Shown here in pieces: positions 59,940 to 64,000 of a stretch of DNA of 64,000 bases. Every line of letters starts with the position of its first letter. Position 1 is the stretch's first letter. A program made the position numbers and the translations under genes. Under the pieces are notes generated by a model that did not search any database, was not told the origin of the DNA, and saw only the letters and a list, made by a program, of their open reading frames with translations. This stretch comes from Gamsiella multidivaricata (Eukaryota; Mortierellomycota; Mortierellomycetes; Mortierellales; Mortierellaceae): contig NW_026251733.1 in assembly GCF_025024155.1 (NCBI RefSeq), positions 310,001-374,000 of the forward strand, read 5' to 3'.

Positions 59940-60773
59940 CATAATTCTCAAGAATCTCAGCCATGACTTCCTCTAAAGGACGACCTAGGACAACACAACG
60001 GATGATGAACTGTTGAACTGGCCATTTTCAGTTTCTACTCTATTCTTTTGGTTTGCCTGATCGATAACAGGCGCGATACATGTCGCCATTGTCGGCGTGT
60101 TCAGCTTGTGTTACTTTACATCGGGGGCAACAGCAAGGCATCCTCGGAGAAGCTCTTGCGCCTGTAGAAAACGAAAGCTTGAAGACGCGGATCCTTGAGG
60201 AGATGATACCATGAGGGGTCCTTGTGTAACCCGGCGCTCGTTGTTATCAACAACGAGTGCATTGGGCGTCAAGTTTTTTTTAAGCTTTTGAGCGAAAATC
60301 TTTTTGTACGCTAGTCGCTCATTATTGGTCAAGATCGCACCATTTTTTAATGCCATGTCGTGCAATTCGCCGTTTGAGGTCGCGCGTAATCGGGGGTTTC
60401 GTTATTTGACGTTAAGATTCACTCTGTGCTTGATGATGGTGCATAATGACGCCTTGGAGCCCTCTCACCGCCTGAGAAAAATGCGGCTGCACTATGGAGC
60501 AGGTACCCAAGCGATAGTGCAGATCTCCTCTAGGGGTAGGGCATAGCGAACACATGCACCTTGATCTGGAGAATGACAACATGAAGCAATTAGAATACTG
60601 AGAATATAAAAAGGAATCTACTCTTTACTTGCCTTTGCTTTTTGCTCTAGTATCTACCACCTTGAAGCAACTCGTACCAATTCACTGCTCTGCCCCTCTC
60701 CTTCGCTCTCCCTAGCACCGCTCGTATCAATTTCTACCTCCACGCATTCGGATTTCCCTTTATCATCTACCCC
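59940..60773. other. Intergenic with one small minus-strand frame
   Basis: About 0.8 kb. The only frame of note runs on the minus strand from 60356 to 60111 (81 codons, starting MALKNGAILTNNERLAYKKI). It has protein-like composition (NNERRVTQG, FLQAQELLRG) but no recognised domain and no evident exon partner, so it is not called as a gene. The final 200 bp is C/T-rich and is the likely leader of the permease gene at 60774. Confidence 0.4.
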
Positions 60774-62521
60774 ATGTCGAAAGCACAAGAAAGCAAGGCT
60801 GACCTGGAGCGGCAAGAGAGCATCGCCAGCACGCTTGAAGGCACAGGATCAGCAGATGACTGGCTACGGATCCAAGGCGAGAAGAACCCATATTACGCCC
60901 ACGATCTCACTTGGACGCCCGAAGAGGAGAAGAAGATCGTTCGTACCTTTGATTTCAAGATTCTATCATGGATCGGAGTCATGTGTAAGTCTCGCGTTGC
61001 TCAGAATGTTTGCTGCAATAGGAAAAAACAACAACCGCAGTGTATCTGACATATCTGCTTTGACCGCCTAGTCTTCTTCATGCAATTGGATCGTGGCAAC
61101 ATGGCCAACGCCCTCACGGACAACTTTATGGAGGACCTCAACATCACACTCAATACAGTCACCCTCGGCTCGACCATCTTCACAATCTTTTTCTGTCTTT
61201 TCGAGATCCCCTCCAATATAATCATCCGTCGGGCAGGGCCGCAGCGCTGGATCCCCTTTCTGATGTGTTTCTGGGGTCTCTCCACTGCTTGCCAGTTCTT
61301 CCTCAAGGACAAGCTTACTTTCCTGATCTGCAGGGCTCTGGTCGGAATTTTCGAGGCAGGATATATTCCCGGGATTGCCATCTACTTGACGACATACTAC
61401 AAGAAACACGAGATGGCAGTGCGGTTGTCGATCTTCTGGTCCACTCTGGCGATCGCCAACTCGGTTGCTGGAGTGCTCGCTTATGGGATCTTGCACATGC
61501 GCGGGGTTGCAGGCCACGCGGGTTGGAAATGGCTGTTCCTGTTCGAGGGACTGGGCACGGTCGTGATCGGAATCTTTTCATTCTTTATCCTCCCCGAAGG
61601 TCCCACGAGCACCAAGGGCGGTCTCCGCAGGAATGGATACCTCACAGCCCGTCAGGAGCAGATTGCGATTACACGCCTGATCCGGGACGACCCCACCAAG
61701 GCCGACACTAGCAAGGGTGTAGTCTCGCGGAAACACCTCTTCAAGGCACTGACGAGTCCGAAGGTGTGGCCGAATATCTTGATTGGATTCTTTGGCTTGT
61801 TGCCATTTTCACCCCTGACGATTTTGTCGCCTCTGATCGTCAAGAACTTGAACCTGGGAGTTCCACCTTTGGTATCGAATTTGCTGGTAATCCCGGGCTA
61901 TGTGATTTCATTGTCGATTATGACGTTTGTGAGCTGGAGCTCGGACAAGCATAACGAGCGCGCGTTCCATGGAGCGTTGGCGTCGACATATTATGCGCTG
62001 TGTATCTTGGCCCTGGCAGTGCTCCCGGAGGATGCGAGCAAATTCAGTCTGTACTTTGCGCTGATCTTTGCGATGGGCGGTCAGACGTGCTGGCATCCTG
62101 TGAATGTAAGTTGGATATTGTAAAGGCTAAGTTTTTATTGCTAACGTTGCAGCCATAGCAAATCCTAATTGCCTTTTCCTTTCGATAACAGGCTGCGTGG
62201 ATTGCAGGGAACACAGCTCCGGTCGGAAAACGATCGATCGCGTTGGCAATGTACATTATTTCAGTCAATGCATGCGACATGGTTTCAGTGAACCTGTTCA
62301 GGGACGAAGATGCACCTCGGTTCATTACAGGGTTCTGGATCCTGTTCGGCGCGCTCCTGCTGACGATCGTGCTGTTTATCTTTCAGCGTTATCATCTCAT
62401 GTGGATCAATAAGCGAAGGGAAGAAAAGACCAAGGATTGGACGGATGCGGATTGGCACCATTACAACGAGACGACGACCGACGAGGGAGATGATCATCTT
62501 TCGTTCCGCTACAGCTACTAG
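60774..62521 (+). CDS. MFS permease, DAL5/allantoate-like anion:cation symporter
   Basis: A plasma-membrane importer of small organic anions; relatives carry allantoate, ureidosuccinate, nicotinate, pantothenate or small peptides. Three exons, 60774-60984, 61072-62105 and 62192-62521, give 524 residues with consistent phases. The hydrophilic N-terminus is followed by FDFKILSWIGVMFFFMQLDR and GNMANALTDNFMEDLNIT, the family signature around span 1. After that come IFFCLFEIPSNIIIRRAGPQ, LICRALVGIFEAGYIPG with YLTTYYKKHEMAVR, GWKWLFLFEGLGTVVIG with FFILPEGP, a central loop, and a second half with six more spans ending in RYHLMWINKRREE. The motifs are those of the anion:cation symporter (ACS) family; the substrate cannot be read from sequence. 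Such permeases are often under nitrogen catabolite control in fungi. Confidence 0.9.
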
Positions 62522-63497
62522 AGTTATTATGTTATAGTCAATAATTAGACAAAAAAAAAAAAAAGTCGATTGTAGCGTGGGTTGCGGACGCGTGCTCTGT
62601 TGTCTAGAAAAAGGAATAGGAATGCAAGGTGACGCTTGGTGGGCCTCTGACCGGCTCCATCCTCAGGCAGATCCGTTAATTGAGGGCTCTCATTCCAATT
62701 TACAGCCAATATATTGCTAGTGGTTGGTCTGAGGCTCTAATCCGGGCGCAGACGCTGTGGCTAAACAAAGACAAAGCGCGCTATTGGGCCAGACAACCCA
62801 TAAGTGGTGTAAAAAATACCCTGACAAGTAGAGCTAGGTGTCTAAATTAGGTGTTTTTAGTCAGGATACATCAGAGTAAGCAGCACTCCCCTCATTGCAA
62901 CGGAGGTGAACTATAAAGAGAATTATGGGGGAGCCGCTGCAAGGGACAAAAGGGGCTGCTTTTGGCCAGGCTTAGAGCAGCTGAAATTGACACCTGCTTA
63001 TATAGCGGCCCCTAGGCTGCCAAGGGGGAAGCAGGATCTGACTGGCCAGGTCGCAGAATAATTTTGGAATTGACACATCAACACATCACCACACAATCTC
63101 TGTTTTGCTCCCATCTGTCCATCCATCCATCCCCTTGATCGTTCCTTCGACCGGCCATGCACACGATCCCTCCCCCTGACAATCCGTCTCATTAGAAACC
63201 TGAACTCGCACTCGCCTCTGTCTTGGTCACTTTACGCACTTTTTTTCGTTTTATTTTGTTTTACAATACGCACACCCACTCTCCTCCACACCCACTCTCC
63301 TCCACACCCTCTTCCTTCCACTGCACACTTTCTGTCGTTATCCAGCACTTTGCACCCAAGACCATCCTTCCCTTGCCCACATCCAACACACGGCTTGGCC
63401 CTAGCACATCCACATAACGCATTAACTCTCGACTCTTCAGCCTATTCACAGACCTTCAACTACTATTCCCTACTAAAAAAAAAAAAAAGAAAGAGAA
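62522..63497. other. Intergenic and probable promoter of the last gene
   Basis: About 1 kb without a gene. A run of 14 A lies at 62552-62565. From 63080 to 63480 the DNA is C/T-rich with CATC repeats and a 16-bp direct repeat, and it probably drives the gene starting at 63498. Confidence 0.5.
63272..63309. repeat. 16-bp direct repeat in a promoter region
   Basis: ACACCCACTCTCCTCC occurs twice head to tail and begins a third time. It lies about 190 bp upstream of the last gene's start codon. Confidence 0.85.
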
Positions 63498-64000
63498 ATG
63501 ATCATGGCCCCAATTTCCTTGTCATCACCATGCCAGTCGAACGCAACAGCTGGGGATGCTGCTAATCTGGACGGATATTTGACTAAGAAGAGGGCCTCGA
63601 TCCATTATCCGGACGGTATGTCCTCGCACCTTCTCTCAGTCAGTCAAGGTGTACCGTCCGCTCTTGCATTAGGAAGCTGACATAATGTGCATTTACAACA
63701 TTTACCACTACTGTAGACTCCACAGCTGCAAAACGGATGTCTTTGCATCTTGGTCTGCGCTGCCGTTCGCTGTCCGAGTCCTGGGCATTTGTCTCTCCTT
63801 CTACAGTCGTGCCTGAATTCCCAGAGAAGAAGGACGGATCAACATCAACATGCTCTTCATCATCCACCACATCGACAGAGACACCATCATCGCCCGTTGT
63901 CGACACTAGCAGGACCAATTCTAGCCGGGAAATGAATCAAGAACAGCGTGATCAGGAACTCCTGAACACACTAACCTCTTTCTTGCGAGGCGAAGGCAAT
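63498..64000 (+). CDS. Unknown protein, 5' part only (runs off the window)
   Basis: Two exons are visible. 63498-63615 ends at the donor GTATGT in phase 1, and the second starts at 63717 after CTGTAG and is still open at the window edge. The start could be the ATG at 63498 or the in-frame ATG at 63504. The 134 visible residues begin MIMAPISLSSPCQSNATAGD and include NLDGYLTKKRASIHYPD, a short basic region (KRMSLHLGLRCRSLSES) and a long Ser/Thr-rich stretch, then EMNQEQRDQELLNTLTSFLR. No family is recognised; the composition suggests a disordered N-terminus of a regulatory or signalling protein. Confidence 0.6.

Noticed and set aside
1..64000. CRISPR arrays, insertion sequences, bacterial-type operons or attachment sites
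   Set aside because: No regularly spaced repeats, transposase frames or terminal inverted repeats were seen; the DNA is plainly eukaryotic with many introns.

Overview
The window is nuclear DNA of a filamentous fungus, most likely an early-diverging one (Mucoromycota in the broad sense, Mortierella-like). This rests on short GT-AG introns (many of 80-300 bp), long pyrimidine-rich 5' flanks, many homopolymer runs, and the mix of genes: C2H2 and AreA-type GATA regulators, a TKL-like pseudokinase fused to ankyrin repeats, an ENA-type cation ATPase and a glyoxal oxidase. The genus is an inference. No tRNA, rRNA, CRISPR array or intact transposon was recognised. Exons were joined by hand. Where a gene model is called complete, intron phases agree across every junction and the summed length is a multiple of three.

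Layout, left to right. 1.4-3.9 kb (-): a C2H2 zinc-finger regulator with polyglutamine tracts. 3.9-9.3 kb: no recognisable gene. 9.3-13.5 kb (+): a protein with about seven membrane spans, an N-terminal glycosylation-site repeat and a very long Ser/Pro-rich tail. 13.8-15.0 kb (-): the Golgi small GTPase ARL1, with a 4-nt first coding exon. 18.6-21.1 kb (+): pseudokinase-ankyrin protein. 21.7-23.8 kb (+): a decayed oligopeptide transporter (OPT). 26.2-29.3 kb (+): a four-finger paralogue of the first zinc-finger gene. 29.8-33.6 kb (-): an AreA/NIT2-like GATA factor in which the N-terminal DUF1752 exon and the zinc-finger exons are far apart. 33.8-35.6 kb (-): a DUF4203 membrane protein. 36.3-38.9 kb (+): TYW4/PPM2 of wybutosine synthesis. 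40.7-41.2 kb (+): a hypothetical protein, followed by an unexplained coding remnant. 42.0-44.2 kb (-): CCZ1. 44.5-47.3 kb (-): mitochondrial malonyl-CoA:ACP transacylase. 51.0-53.0 kb (+): glyoxal oxidase. 53.2-53.8 kb (-): ISA1-type Fe-S assembly protein. 54.2-54.5 kb (+): a small histone-fold-like protein. 56.6-59.8 kb (+): ENA-type P-type ATPase. 60.8-62.5 kb (+): a DAL5-like MFS permease. 63.5 kb to the end (+): the start of an unknown gene.

These are mostly independent housekeeping and regulatory genes, not one cluster. Loose themes are nitrogen and nutrient uptake (AreA-like factor, DAL5-like permease, dead OPT transporter), endomembrane traffic (ARL1, CCZ1) and mitochondrial cofactor pathways (MCT1, ISA1). 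The most unusual items are the zinc-finger paralogue pair in which one copy seems to have lost its C-terminal finger pair but kept the tail and the intron, the pseudokinase-ankyrin fusion, the receptor-like protein with a tandem-repeat ectodomain, and the histone-fold-like gene next to ISA1.
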